In this document: positions 37,946-49,424 of the stretch, piece by piece
Layout of the letters: each line of letters starts with the position of its first letter
Position numbering within the stretch: position 1 is the stretch's first letter
Source: Uliginosibacterium sp.
Lineage (GTDB): Bacteria > Pseudomonadota > Gammaproteobacteria > Burkholderiales > Rhodocyclaceae
Direction of reading: 5' to 3'
DNA: 64,000 bases
Assembly: GCA_016718265.1 (NCBI GenBank)
Contig: JADKDZ010000002.1
Location: forward strand, 434,001-498,000
Translations under genes and position numbers: made by a program
Notes under the pieces: model-generated
Database searches by the model: none
What the model was told of the DNA's origin: nothing
Seen by the model: the letters and a program-made list of their open reading frames with translations, nothing else

Positions 37946-39112
37946 TCAGGCGCCAGGGACAGGCATGGCCAGCACGACCCGATAGGCATCCATGCTGCGA
38001 CTCTGGAATGCTTGCGCCGAGCCCCACAGGTAGAGCCTGAAGCGGCGGTACAGCATTTCACCCCAACGGCTGACGATTTCATCCCGCGCGGCATCCAGGT
38101 TCTCCGCCCAGGCTTTGCAGGTCAGATAGTAGTTATGCCGGTCGTTATGGACTTCAGCACTTCCAGGGGAGTCTTGGCGACCTCCGCGAGAAACGCGTGC
38201 AAACAGAAGTAGGAGTGATCACCCGGGAAAATGTAGCGGGACACAAAGGTCGGCTTGGAGTATTTCTCGCGGAACGCGCTGGCATCAAGGTACACCCGGC
38301 CGCCGGGTTTCAGCAGGCGCTGCAGGCGCCGCAGTACTTCAGGATAGTCTGGCAGGTGCTCCATCACGCCGAGAATGACTACAGCGTCGTAGCGGTCGAC
38401 AGGATCGTGCTCCCAGAAGTCCTGATTCAGCACTTCGCAGGGGGAGCTGCTCACGCGCGATCAAGTCGGTGAGGAAGGTCGATTGCTTCGAGATCGTCAG
38501 CGAGGTGACCTGAATCCCCCTTCGGCCAGCGTGCTCGGTAAAGCTTCCCCATCCTCCGCCGATATCCAGCACCCGATCGCCGGGCTTGAGCTGGCAGGCG
38601 TCAACAGCAAAGTCGAGCTTGCGGCGCTGCGCGGAAGCCAGGGGTTCGTAATCGCTATCAAAAACAGCCTGCGAGTAGCAGCGGCTTGGATCCATGAATT
38701 TTAGGTAGAACTCGTTGCTGAAGTCATAGTGGCCAGCAATCGCTTGCCGGTTGGTCTGAACGCGACCGACAAATACGGGCGCAATCCGCCGCCACAGTGT
38801 ATGCAAAGGATGCCGATCACTCAGTAAGCCGCGCAGACTGGCGAAGCCGAGCATGTCACCCGCGACATCAAGGTTGCCGGCCATATACGCCTCGCAGATG
38901 CTGACCTCATCCAGCTTGCGGAGCGCCGCCAGCCCGAGGCGATCCTTGACCAGGATCCTGATCTTCGCTTCACCTTTGCCGAATCGATACACCCGATCGC
39001 CCCAGAGCTGGACTTCAATGGGGCGCGTCAGCTTGTCGGCGATCCGACCTTGAATCAGGCGAAACAAGCGGTCATAACGCGTTGCAAATGAAGCTTGGGC
39101 AATGTCTTCCAT
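37946..39112 (-). pseudogene. cfa: Cyclopropane-fatty-acyl-phospholipid synthase with two frame changes
   Basis: Reconstructed length is about 388 residues, normal for the family, which methylenates unsaturated membrane lipids using S-adenosylmethionine, typically in stationary phase or acid stress. Visible: HYDFSNEFYLKFMDPSRCYS, SAM motif VLDIGGGWGSFTEHAGR, TSLTISKQ, VILGVMEHLPDYPEVLRRLQ, FPGDHS, and after the last shift HNYYLTCKAWAENLDAARDE followed by WGEMLYRRFRLYLWG. Frames change at a G5 run (38440-38444 on the plus strand; one base too many) and near 38150-38156 (one base missing). A GGAGGT ribosome site precedes the ATG. Confidence 0.85.
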
Positions 39113-39469
39113 CGTGCGAACCTCCAGAATGATTCAGACAGGCAGTTCATGCAGTGCCTCGGTCGGCGCACCGGTCATCGGGTACGCAGAACCAGCTTAG
39201 CCAACATCGGGAACCGGAATCGGTACGCTATCGCACACAAGCCATTGCTTCAGGCCCAAGGGTCGCGACGCCTACGGAAAGTAGTAAATCAGCATGCCTG
39301 GAAACCCGCATGGGTATTGGCTCTGCAAGGGGGTGCTCAGCGGGCGGGTGAGCGCTAGCGCACAGACCGGCTCAGGCGAGCGGTGAGATTCTCGGGGTGC
39401 AGCGGGTCAGGGCGAGTCGCTTCTGAACGCTTGCGAGGCGCATGAATGTGCGCATGACCCGGATTCACC
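39113..39469. other. Divergent intergenic region, nothing recognised
   Basis: These 357 bases separate the minus-strand cfa gene from the plus-strand exporter operon and must carry both promoters. No convincing promoter hexamers or operators could be assigned by eye. Confidence 0.4.
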
Positions 39470-39487
39470 ATGATCAAGGCTCGATGC

Positions 39488-40921
39488 ATGCCGTGCGGAT
39501 GGCGAGGGGTTTGGAGCGTGTGGCTACTCCTGCTGGGCGCTTGCGTCAGTTACGCACCGGCGCCCCCCACAGGGGACTTTGCGCCGATGCCCTTCGCATG
39601 GTCTGGCGATCGGATGGCCGGCGCCTCTTCACCGCCCACTTCGCTGAGCCAATGGTGGCGTCGCTTTGACGACCCCTTGCTGGTGGAATTGATTGACGAC
39701 GCATTGCGGGCGAATCCTTCGGTGCAGGGGGCACGCTCGGCACTGTTGCAGGCGCGTGCATTGGCCGAGGTGCAATCCGCAGGGCTGGGCCCGGCGCTGG
39801 ATGCCTCGGCTTCTGCGCAGCGCAGCCATAGTGACAGAGGCGGCTACACCAATGCATTCCGGGCGGGCTTTGATGCGAGCTGGGAGCCGGATGTGTTTGG
39901 TGGCAAGCGTGCGGCTGCGGCTGCAGCGGATGCCGACATGTCGTGCCAGCGAGGCGAGCCTCGGGGACGGTGTCAGGTCAGCCGCGGCGGAAGTGGCGAT
40001 TGATTACATGCAACCGCGTGGCTGGCAGGCACGCTCGGCGATTGCCGCAGCCAACTGTGCCAGCCAGCAGGAAACCTTGGTGATCACAGCATGGCGCAAC
40101 TGTGCAGTGGGCTTGCGACCGCGCTTGAAGCGGGAGCAGGCGCGCGTGGCGACTGCAAAACCCGCGCCAGCATTCCGGCTCTGAATACGGCGCTGATGCA
40201 GGCCGAGCACAGCATTGCGGTGCTGACAGGGCGCGCACCAGCAAGCTTGCATGCACGCCTTGGCATTGTCACGGCAGCCCCAGCGCCGGCTGAAGGACTG
40301 GTGCTGGATATCCCAGCGGAAACCTTGCGCCAGCGCCCTGATGTGCGCGCTGCCGAGGCACGTGTTTCTGCAGCATGGTCGCGTGTCTCGCAAGCGGATG
40401 CGGCGCGGTTTCCGGGCTTCCAGCTGAGTGGTTCGCTGGGCCTGAGCGCGCTGACGCTGGGCACACTGGGCCAGGCCTCATCCATTGTCAGCGCCCTGCT
40501 TGGCAGTGTGTCGGTGCCGCTCTTCGATGGCGGCGCGCGCCGGGCACAAGTCCGGGCACAGCAGGCCGCGTTTGAGCAGTCGCGCTCGGTGTATGCAGGC
40601 GTAATGCTAGCGGCCTTGAAGGAGGTTGAAGACAGCCTGGTCGCCCTCGGTAACGACCGCGAGCGCCTGAGCAGCCTCGGCATTGCGTCGGATTCTGCCC
40701 AGCGTGCTGCATTGCTGGCGCGGCAGCGCTATGCCAGCGGCCTGATCGACTTCCAGGTTGTGCTTGAAACCCAGCGCACCGCCTTGAGCACACAAGACAG
40801 CCTTGCCAGCACTGCAGCTGACCTCAATGCCGATCACGTGCGGCTCTACAAGGCGCTCGGCGGCGGTTGGCCGGCTTCCAGCGCCTATACAGTAACCAGC
40901 GAGGCGCCCATCCAGCCATGA
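39488..40921 (+). pseudogene. NodT/OprM-type outer-membrane efflux lipoprotein, frame changes
   Basis: Outer-membrane channel of a tripartite exporter. The N-terminus is a lipoprotein signal (VWSVWLLLLGAC, Cys near residue 19), then SQWWRRFDDPLLVELIDDAL as in NodT-family proteins. The middle (39950-40160) switches frame at least three times: SLGD...EVAIDYMQPRGWQAR in one frame, then ASIPALNTALMQAEHSIAVL in another. The rest reads cleanly: ETLRQRPDVRAAEARV, SVPLFDGGARRAQVRAQQAA and LKEVEDSLVALGNDRERLSS. Its stop overlaps the next start (ATGA). A functional protein would need correction of all shifts. Confidence 0.8.
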
Positions 40922-42238
40922 ATGCACCAGACAAGAAACCAGAATCTGCCGCCCCCGACCCGGATGTTGCCAAGTTGCTGGATGAGCCGCCCGCGCGGCC
41001 CTGGTGGCGGCGCTGGACGCTGTGGCTGATGGTTGTGCTGGTCATCGCTGGCGTCGCAGGGTATTTCGCCTGGCGTGCCTATCAGCTTGATGCGGCCGCG
41101 CCGGCTTATACCACCGAGCCGGTCACGCGCGGCAATCTCACGCTGTCGGTCATTGCCAATGGCACCTTACAGCCGACGCGGGCGGTGAATATCGGCAGCG
41201 AGTTGTCCGGCACGATCTTGCGTGTGCTGGTGGATGTGAATGACCAGGTGAAGAAGGGGCAGGTACTGGTGGAGCTGGATACCGCCAAGCTCACGGATCA
41301 GATTGCGCGCTCGCGTGCCTCGCTCGTCGCCGCCAACGGCAAGGTGGCGCAGGCGGTAGCCACGGTGAAGGAGGCGCAGGGCCGGGTTGCGCGGCTTGGA
41401 GGATGTGGCGCGCCTGTCTGGCGGCAAGGTGCCATCGAAAGAAGAACTGGCCACCGGCCACGCCGCGCTGGAGCGTGCCCAGGCCGACGAGATCAGCGCA
41501 CGAGCCGGGGTGGCGGATGCGACCGCCGCGATCAGCACCGACAGCACCAATCTTTCCAAGGCCTCAATCCGCTCACCCATTGATGGTGTGGTGCTGACGC
41601 GCAGCGTCGACCCCGGCAATGCCGTGGCGGCATCCTTGCAGGCGGTGACCCTGTTTTCCATCGCGGAAGATCTCTCGCGCTGCGGCTGCAGGTCAATGTC
41701 GATGAAACCGATGTGGGCCCGGTGGCTGTCGGGCAAAAGGCGCGGTTCTGGTGAGCGCCTATCCCAGTCGCAAGTATCCGGCCGAGGTGACTCGCGTGGC
41801 CTATGGCTCCACCACCACCGACAACGTGGTGACCTACATCACCTACCTGGCGGTCGACAATCGTGACCTGAGTTTGCGCCCGGGGATGACTGCCACCGCC
41901 ACGATTGCGGCCAAAATCGCCAGCAATGTGCTGTTGGTGCCCAGCAGTGCGCTGCGCTTCAGCCCGACACAGCCTGCGGCGGAAGCAGATCGTGCACCGG
42001 CCAAAAAGAGTGGAATCCTCGCCAAGATGATGCCGCAGCGGCCGCGTGGCTCCCGCAATGGCGCACATGGCGGCGCGGAAGCGCCCGCCAATCATCAGGT
42101 GTGGGTGCTGCGCGAGGGCCAGGAAGTGGCGATCCAGGTGACTACTGGCATCAGCGATGGCCGGATGACCGAAGTCGCCAGCGCTGAACTGCAGCCCGAG
42201 ATGCGGGTGATTACCGATCAGCAGAGCAAGGCGGCGAA

Positions 42239-42242
<4 letters not shown>
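40918..42242 (+). pseudogene. HlyD/MacA-type membrane-fusion protein, frame changes
   Basis: Periplasmic adaptor of the exporter. An N-terminal membrane anchor (LWLMVVLVIAGVAGYFAWRA) is followed by the lipoyl half-motif TRGNLTLSVIANGTLQPTRA and VNIGSELSGTILRVLVDVND, a helical hairpin (ADEISARAGVADATAAISTD), the second half-motif ASIRSPIDGVVLTRSVDPG, then the barrel domain YPAEVTRVAYGSTTTDN and LRPGMTATATI. Frame changes near 41395, 41680 and 41745 interrupt it; without them it would be about 440 residues. Start overlaps the preceding stop, and its stop overlaps the next start, so the four genes form one operon. Confidence 0.82.
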
Positions 42243-43000
<758 letters not shown>

Positions 43001-43001
<1 letters not shown>

Positions 43002-44203
43002 TGCTGCTCAATTCCTTGTTGCTGGCGCTGCGCGAGATCCGGCGCAACCTGTTGCGTTCATTCCTGACCATTCTTGGCATTGTCATTGGTGTCAGCGCAG
43101 TGATCACAATGGTGACGCTGGGAAATGGTGCCACGCAGTCGGTGCAGGACCAGATCGCCGGGCTGGGCAGCAACCTGCTGATGGTGCGTCAGGGCCAGCG
43201 TCAGGGGCCGGGCGGGCCGGGTTCGCCGGCCTTCAAGGAGGTGGATGCGGAGGCGATTGCCACCCAGATCGGTGGCGTGAAAGTGGTGGCGCCCGAGGTA
43301 CACGCCGCGGTCACGGTGATCGCCAATGGCCGCAACTGGACGACAAATGTCACCGGCTCCACCAACGCCTATTTCGTCACCAATAACTGGAAGGTGGCCA
43401 CGGGCCGCATCTTCAGTGAAGAAGAATTGCAGGCCGGTGCGGCGGTGTGCCTCATTGGCGAGACCTTGCGGCGCGAACTCTTCAGCACTGCGCCCGCGTT
43501 GGGGCAGCAACTGCGTGTGAAGCAGTTTTCCTGCGAGGTGATCGGGATACTTGTCGCCAAAGGGCAGGGCGCGATGGGCAACGATCAGGATGACACCGTG
43601 CTGGTGCCGCTGCACACCTTGCAGCGTCGTGTCACCGGCAGCCTGAAGGTTTCAAACCTCCTGGTCTCCATGCAGGACAACACCGACAGCGAGCACCTGA
43701 AAGCCAGCCTGACGCAGTTGCTGCGCGAGCGCCGCAAGCTTGCCACCGCTGACGACAACAATTTCAACATCCTCGACACCAAGCAGATTGCCGACACCTT
43801 GTCGGGCACCACCAAAATCATGACCACCTTGCTGGGCGCCGTGGCAGCAGTCAGCCTGCTGGTGGGAGGCATCGGCATCATGAATATCATGCTGGTCAGC
43901 GTCAGCGAACGCACCCGCGAAATCGGTGTGCGCCTGGCCATCGGCGCGCTGGAACGCGAGGTGCTGCTGCAATTCCTGATCGAAGCCGTGGCGCTGGCCG
44001 CGCTGGGTGGCTTGATCGGCGTGGTGCTGGCGACGGGGGCCTCCATCGTGCTGGCGATGGTGATGGGCGTGCCTTATCTCTTCAACCTGGCCATCAATCT
44101 GCTGTCATTCGCTTTTTCGGCGGGCATTGGGGTGGTGTTCGGCTTCATGCCGGCGCGGCGTGCCGCGCAACTCAATCCCATCGAGGCGCTGCGCCATGAG
44201 TAA
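43001..44203 (+). CDS. MacB-type ABC permease
   Basis: A 400-residue, four-span permease of the MacB/FtsX class: N-terminal span LRSFLTILGIVIGVSAVITM, a large periplasmic domain (LMVRQGQRQGPGGPGSPAFK through LLVSMQDNTDSEHLK) and three C-terminal spans (GAVAAVSLLVGGIGIMNIML with the ERTREIGVRLAIGA loop, then GFMPARRAAQLNPIEALRHE). It reads intact. With the preceding ATPase, adaptor and outer-membrane channel it would export a macrolide-, peptide- or lipid-like substrate; which one cannot be told. Confidence 0.9.
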
Positions 44204-44415
44204 CCAGGCTTCAGCGCTTCAGCGGTTTTGTACTGAGAGCGGGCTTGTGTGACATGTGTATTGAGGCGTCTGTGCAGTCCGCTCACGCTGTTCGCAATCT
44301 TCCTCAAGACCTGCCGGGCGTCTGGCTGCCGCAGGTCGCCACGTGGTGTGCCGCACAGACCGGCAGGCACGCGCAGCGCACGCTGATGTCTTGCGTCCTA
44401 ACGAGAACCTTCACC

Positions 44416-44916
44416 ATGAAATCAGATACACAGCTTCAACAGGATGTGATCGCCGCGCTCCAATGGGAGCAATCGGTGAATGCAGCACGGATCGGCGTAC
44501 AGGTGGAGCATGGCGTCGTGATTCTGTCGGGACACGTCAGTTGCGAGGAGGAGAAACATGCAGCCGTTCGCGTTGCGCTGAGCGTGCCGGGCGCGAATGC
44601 AATCAGCATTGCTATCGTGGTGGTCCTGACGCCGCTCAACCATCGCGGAGACCCGGAGATCGCCTCCAGTGCATTCAACGCCGTGAAATGGTCGATTGAA
44701 GTACCGCAAGATTCAGTGCGGGTTGTCGTCGAAGGCGGGCGCGTCAGCTTGTTTGGCACCGTTGAACGGGACAGCCAGCGACTGGCAGCCGAGCTGGCTG
44801 TCTGCGACCTGATGGGCGTGGCGGGCGTGAACAATGAGATCGTGGCTGAGCTACCCCCGAGCCAGAACAGGCCCCTCGCGGCGCGTGCCGACGGAGCACC
44901 TGTGTCGGGCCCATGA
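44416..44916 (+). CDS. BON-domain protein (two BON domains)
   Basis: A 166-residue protein with two BON domains and no signal peptide: LQQDVIAALQWEQSVNAARI then VQVEHGVVILSGHVSCEEEK; and FNAVKWSIEVPQDSVRVVVE then GGRVSLFGTVERDSQRLAAE. Such cytosolic BON proteins accompany stress genes. ATG 44416 is preferred over 44245 since BON homologues begin at MKSDTQLQQ and the upstream codons are not protein-like; the ribosome site is weak. The gene lies between the MacB permease and a GSP17M-like protein. Confidence 0.8.
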   Translation: MKSDTQLQQDVIAALQWEQSVNAARIGVQVEHGVVILSGHVSCEEEKHAAVRVALSVPGANAISIAIVVVLTPLNHRGDPEIASSAFNAVKWSIEVPQDSVRVVVEGGRVSLFGTVERDSQRLAAELAVCDLMGVAGVNNEIVAELPPSQNRPLAARADGAPVSGP

Positions 44917-44997
44917 CCACCAGAACGGAACCGGGTACTTCCAGATCGGGTGGCGCTGAAACCTGTCATCAATTCAGCATTCAAACCGGAGTTCGCG

Positions 44998-45501
44998 ATG
45001 CAAACAGAATCTGTGCCGTTCTACATTTACAACACGCACGTTGAAGCGGAGGACGCGATCCAGTCCCTTCACCGCGCTGGCTTTGACGTAAAAAAACTCT
45101 CCCTGGTTGGCAAGGGCTACCACAGCGAGGAGCACCCCATCGGCTTCTATTCCGCGGGCGACCAGATCAAGACCTGGGGTGGCATCGGCGCATTCTGGGG
45201 CAGCATCTGGGGCCTCTTGACGGCACCAGCGGTGTTCTTTGTACCGGGGCTGGGGCTACTAGCCATGGCCGGACCACTGGTGACAGCGCTGGTCGGCGCA
45301 CTGGAGGGCGCGGTTGTGGTCGGCGGGGTGTCCGCGCTGGGCGCAGCACTGCTGCGAATCGGCGTCGAGAAAGATCAGGTGATCAAGTACGAGACCGCGC
45401 TGAAGGTCGACCGCTACGTGCTGATGGTGCATGGGAGCGCCGAAGACAAGGCAAAAGCCGGCTCGGTGCTGAACAACTCAAAAGTCTGGCAAGAGGCCTG
45501 A
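44998..45501 (+). CDS. GSP17M/DUF1269-like stress protein with glycine-rich membrane segment
   Basis: A 167-residue protein: an N-terminal alpha/beta part (SVPFYIYNTHVEAEDAIQSL; GFDVKKLSLVGKGYHSEEHP) like general-stress-protein 17M domains, a Gly/Ala-rich hydrophobic stretch (LTAPAVFFVPGLGLLAMAGP; GGVSALGAALLRIGV) that could insert in or bind a membrane, and a C-terminal alpha/beta tail. The start at 44998 has GGAG eight bases upstream. Family members are common beside Dps and BON genes in betaproteobacteria; function unknown. Confidence 0.7.
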   Translation: MQTESVPFYIYNTHVEAEDAIQSLHRAGFDVKKLSLVGKGYHSEEHPIGFYSAGDQIKTWGGIGAFWGSIWGLLTAPAVFFVPGLGLLAMAGPLVTALVGALEGAVVVGGVSALGAALLRIGVEKDQVIKYETALKVDRYVLMVHGSAEDKAKAGSVLNNSKVWQEA

Positions 45502-45690
45502 GCGGCGGAGAGTCTCACCCATCGTCGCGGCCAGGCTCCTGCGATGCGATGCCGGCGCAAGCCCGGGTGAAATGCAAGGCCGTCCGCAACTACGGCAGAG
45601 GGCCACGAAACGCGCATCCCAAGCAGGGGCGGCAAAAAGCGGCATAAGGCCTCACGTTCACTAATTTTCAAACAGAAGAGGAAGCAAGCC

Positions 45691-46227
45691 ATGAACCCTA
45701 TCAACTCCACGACAGGACAGGAACTCACTGTGAGGCGCCATGCCCCATTGGCGACGGCGACGGACCTCAGCGTCGAGGCAACAAAAGACATCTCCGGCAC
45801 GCTGAATGCGATCCTCGCAGATGTATTTGCGATTTACCTCAAGACGAAGAACTTCCACTGGCATATGAGCGGCCCGCATTTCCGTGACTACCATCTGCTC
45901 CTCGATGATCAAGCGACCGAAGTACTCGCGATGAGTGACCCCTTGGCCGAACGCGTCCGGAAACTGGGCGGCGGCACACTCAAGTCGGTCGGCAACATCT
46001 CCCGCGTACAGCGCGTACTTGATAACGATGCCGATTATGTCGACCCGCTCGACATGCTATCCGAGTTAAGAGAAGACAATCAGACAATGACCGCGCGGCT
46101 TCGTGCGGCCCATATCGTCTGCCAGACGCACAACGATATCGCCTCGGCCAGCTTGATCGAGGGCTGGATTGACGAATCCGAGCGCCGCGGCTGGTTCCTG
46201 TTCGAGGCGACCCGCAACGCTGCCTGA
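45691..46227 (+). CDS. dps: Dps-type DNA-binding ferritin-like protein
   Basis: A 178-residue Dps: AILADVFAIYLKTKNFHWHM (ferroxidase His), GPHFRDYHLLLDDQATEVLA (partner Asp/Glu ligands), LAERVRKLGG, then the C-terminal helices through DESERRGWFLFEATRNAA. Dodecamers oxidise and store iron and protect DNA in starvation or oxidative stress. A strong AGAGGAAG ribosome site precedes the ATG. The N-terminal 30 residues, with some basic residues (VRRH), may aid DNA binding. Confidence 0.93.
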   Translation: MNPINSTTGQELTVRRHAPLATATDLSVEATKDISGTLNAILADVFAIYLKTKNFHWHMSGPHFRDYHLLLDDQATEVLAMSDPLAERVRKLGGGTLKSVGNISRVQRVLDNDADYVDPLDMLSELREDNQTMTARLRAAHIVCQTHNDIASASLIEGWIDESERRGWFLFEATRNAA

Positions 46228-46823
46228 GCAATCCGGAAAACCGCTTGCCGCGGTAGCACGGCCTGACACGCATTCTGGAAGCCCGTGACCGACCCGCCTC
46301 GGATCACGGGCTTCTGCATTCATTCGATTGCTCCCACGCTCGGCATGGGAGCATTGTCGGTGACGCTCTGCGTCATTCAACCCGTGGAGAATTCTATGGT
46401 AGTGGCCAGACCTTGCGACTTGAGCGAATAGCGCAGGCGCACCCAAGTTGCGTTCCCAAGGTTCTAAGGGTGGCTTACGTCGTTGCTGAAGGGCCGATGA
46501 CGACCCAAGGGCGACGGTCAGACTTGTGGAAAGCGGCCGTTCAATCCGTAGGGTGTGAAAGCCGAAGGCTTGCGCACTGGTCTCACAACCAGCGGTCGGC
46601 ATGAGCGAAAGCTATTATCCGCGTGCGCAAGAAAAAGAACTTGCGCACCCCTACCTGGCTGAATCAGATATCGCCACGATTTCTCCTTGCCGCTTGACCG
46701 TAGTGTTGAACGAAGCCGCTACGCGGAGGATTCGCGTCCTGGTTTGGGCCGAAATATCCTGCACGTCCATCCCCCTCGTGTGTGAGGGGGTGATTGTGCA
46801 ATATTTCGCGAGGACCTTCCATC
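46228..46823. other. Long non-coding stretch before the first IS91-type element
   Basis: About 600 bases with no supported gene. It holds an 11-bp inverted repeat (GAAGCCCGTGA / TCACGGGCTTC, 46278-46314) after dps without a T-run, a degenerate dispersed motif at 46498-46534, a hairpin GTGCGCAAG / CTTGCGCAC (46623-46648) and a hairpin CCCCCTC / GAGGGGG (46771-46790) just before the recombinase gene. The later part probably belongs to the mobile element. Confidence 0.5.
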
Positions 46824-47743
46824 ATGCAAAGCGACTTCCCTGAGCCATTTGCCCAGCAGTACCAGAAGCATCTCAAACATCTTCGCCTGCAGGGGCTGCA
46901 ACCCAAGACCATTGACGCGTATGCACGTGCGATTCGTTGCCTGGGCGCGCACTTCTCGTTTCGGATTGATGACTTGTCCGAGGCCCAACTGCTGGACTAT
47001 TTCAGCGCACGTCTGGCCTCACATTCGTGGAGTGCGGTCAAACTCGATCTGTACGGCTTGAAGTTCTACACCGAACACGTCTTGCGCAAACCTTGGGTCA
47101 TGCCCCGGCTGATCAAGCCGCCGAAGTGCGTGCGCCTGCCGGACATCGTGACGGTCGAGGAAGTACAGCGGATCGTGGCGGCGACACGGGTGCTGAGCTA
47201 CCGCGTGTTCTTCTTCACCCTCTACAGCCTGGGGCTGCGTCTGGGGGAAGGGCTGCGCCTTGAGGTGGGGGACCTTGATGCAGTGCGTGCCCGCGTGCAT
47301 ATCCGGGACGCCAAGGGCAACCGGGATCGCTTTGTGCCACTGCCCACGGCGACGCTCGATCTGTTGCGCAGTTTCTGGCAAACCCATCGCAATCCGGTGT
47401 TGCTGTTCCCCAACCGTCACGGCGGTCTGTCGGGTGCGCACACGGCGGCAACACCACTTGATCGCGGCGGCGTGCAGATCAGCTTGCGCAAAGTGGTGGC
47501 CGCTTGCGGCCTAAAAAAAAGATCTCGCCCCACAGCCTGCGTCACAGCTATGCCACGCACTTGATCGAAGCGGGTGTCGATCTGATCGAAGTGCAGAAGA
47601 TCCTCGGCCACCACAGCATCCTCACCACGGCGCGCTACACCCACCTGACCGATCAGACCAAGCACCACGCCATCGACCGCATCAACAGCTTGATGGATGG
47701 TTTTACGGTCCGCTGGGGGACGGTGCAGGAGCACTCGCAATGA
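46824..47743 (+). CDS. Tyrosine recombinase of IS91-type element, split at an A8 run
   Basis: A phage-integrase-type recombinase. N-terminal SAM-like domain FAQQYQKHLKHLRLQGLQPK; catalytic core LYSLGLRLGEGLRLEVGDLD (first Arg) in frame 1. At 47513-47520 the sequence is eight A then G: frame 1 ends 46 bases later at 47564, while the -1 frame continues KKKISPHSLRHSYATHLIEA with HSLRH, LGHHSILTTARYTH (His, Arg, nucleophile Tyr) to 47743. A -1 slip on A AAA AAA would join both halves, either programmed or an artefact. The start at 46824 follows GAGGA. Corrected length is about 306 residues. Confidence 0.75.
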
Positions 47744-48960
47744 TCCGTCTGGCCCGCTGTCATCGAAACCTTTGAAGCCGACTTTCTGGCCCGCTACGGG
47801 GGACGCATCCGTCGCGAACGCAGGCACTTTCTGCGATGCAGTGCCGCACCCAGGCCAGCCCGAAGATGCTGAGCCGCTGCACGGACACAGGCTGTGCGCA
47901 CCAGAAACTCGTCCCGCATTCCTGTGGCCATCGTCACTGCCCGACTGTCAGCATCATGAGCCAGCAATGGCTTGAGCGTCAGCTCAAGCGCCAACTGCCC
48001 GCCGAGTACTTTCTGCTGACCTTTACCGTACCGGCCCAGTTCAGAGCACTGACCGCTGCAGCGCCAGCGCTGATCTACGATCTGCTCGCGTGTAGCTGGG
48101 GAGACGGTACGAACCTTGCCCGCAACGACAAGCAGCTACGCGGTGAGGCGGCGCCATTGCCGTGCTGCACGCATACGCGCCGACTCGACTATCACCCGCA
48201 TGTGCATCTGGTAATGCCCGCTGGCGCTATTGATCAGCGCACTCGGCAATGGCGCACCAAGCCCAAGCGGAAGGCCGCTGGCGCTTACCTGTTCAATCAC
48301 AAGGCGCTCGCCAAAGTGTTTCGGGCCAAGCTCTTGGCAGCCCTCGAAGCCGCTGGCTTGCGCTTGCCCCGGCGTATCCGGGACGGGGTGGTCGACTGCA
48401 AGTCGGTGGGCAATGGCCAATCGGCGCTGGTCTATCTGGGGCGCTACCTCTACCGGGGTGATCCGAGAGCAGGACATCGTCGTCTGTGCCGATGGCAAGG
48501 TCACTTTCCGCTATCGCGATGCCCAAAGCGGCAAGATGATGCTGCGCACGGGTGAGCGGGCCGGAGTTCTGTGGCTTGTCTTGCAGCACGTCTTGCCGGG
48601 GGCTTTCGACGAGCGCGCAATTTCGGCTTTCTGCATCCGAACTGCAAACGCTTGATCGCCTTGCTGCATCTGTTGCTCAAATTCATCCCGACGCTGGCGA
48701 GTGACTGCGTCAAGCCACGTCCTGCGGTGCGGTGCCCGTGTTGTGGGGCGGCGATGAAGATCGTCAAGACACGTATCCCGGCATCGGGGCCACCACGAAC
48801 ACCGCCGCCCGCACACCGCGAGGGCAACAAGCGCCCGGTAAAACGCTGGGCATCCTCACAACACACTCGGCGCAGCCCGCAGCAGGCGTACGTCCTAAAA
48901 CAGGCAAAAACCGGCAAGTCGAGGCCAAACCCGGCTTTGCCGGCACGTGCGGCCCATGCA
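47740..48960 (+). pseudogene. IS91-type transposase remnant
   Basis: Fragments in three frames match an IS91-family rolling-circle transposase: EADFLARYGGRIRRERRHFL at the N-terminus, the zinc-binding CGHRHCP segment, QQWLERQLKRQLPAEYFLLT, the HUH-type YHPHVHLVMPAGA, the Tyr-bearing LVYLGRYLYRG, and the C-terminal NCKRLIALLHLLLKFIP with VRCPCCGAAMKIV. Shifts are seen near 47760 (one extra C in GCCCGC), 47950, 48110, 48465 and 48600. At least five indels mean it is non-functional unless the sequence is faulty. The 3' end is approximate. Confidence 0.75.
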
Positions 48961-49059
48961 ACATCCGCCCGCCACCCGAAAAATGGCAATGGCATCGTGG
49001 CGGGTAACTTCAAAAGAGATATTTTCTGGGCGCCCAGAAACGGCGCAGGGAACGGGCTT

Positions 49060-49114
49060 GTTCAACAAACGGATCAGATCGTGGCTGCGCACGATCTATC
49101 CTTATTCGTTAGGC
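49060..49114 (-). other. attC site C (short, 55 bp)
   Basis: Core-like ends GTTCAAC (49060-49066) and GTTAGGC (49108-49114) bracket a stem AGATCGTG/CACGATCT plus GGAT/ATCC with one extrahelical C (49075), a hallmark of attC sites. On the minus strand it follows the 84-residue cassette gene, as the trailing attC of that cassette. At 55 bp it is at the lower size limit. Confidence 0.65.
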
Positions 49115-49162
49115 AAAAACCGAGGGCCGTAAGCGATGTGCTTACGAACATTCGTGAGAGTG

Positions 49163-49417
49163 CTAATCATTGTCAGAAACATAATACTCAACTAGATCTC
49201 CCTCGACGCGCTCTCTCAAAACCACGAGTCGTGCGCAAGATTTGCATTTCAAGAGCATCGAAGAACCGAGCACAAGTTCGCTTACAAAATCGTCCGCAGA
49301 TTTATCTGTTCGTTCGGCGTCCAAGAATTCCTCTGTTGCAATCAGCGAGATACCTGTGCCGCAGAATAAGTTTTTGTGGATTAGATTTCCGCACTTGCAT
49401 TTAAGCCACGATCCCAT
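49163..49417 (-). CDS. Integron-cassette protein, zinc-ribbon-like
   Basis: An 84-residue protein with two cysteine pairs, LKCKCGNLIH (plus a later FCGTG) and MLLKCKSCARLVV, suggesting a small zinc ribbon; the end is acidic. The ATG is only eight bases from the attC core GTTAGGC at 49425-49431 (minus strand), the short leader typical of gene cassettes, and another attC-like site follows the stop. No family is recognised. Expression would depend on an upstream cassette-array or element promoter. Confidence 0.65.
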   Translation of the reverse strand: MGSWLKCKCGNLIHKNLFCGTGISLIATEEFLDAERTDKSADDFVSELVLGSSMLLKCKSCARLVVLRERVEGDLVEYYVSDND

Positions 49418-49424
49418 TGCAACT

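Larger units (their letters stand above)
46771..48960 (+). mobile_element. Decayed IS91-type element (recombinase plus HUH transposase)
   Basis: A tyrosine-recombinase gene followed, with a four-base overlap, by an IS91-type Y1/HUH transposase, the order seen in IS91-group elements. Both genes are disrupted in frame. The exact ends are not visible; the left end is set at the hairpin before the recombinase, the right end after the transposase zinc-knuckle region. Confidence 0.6.
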
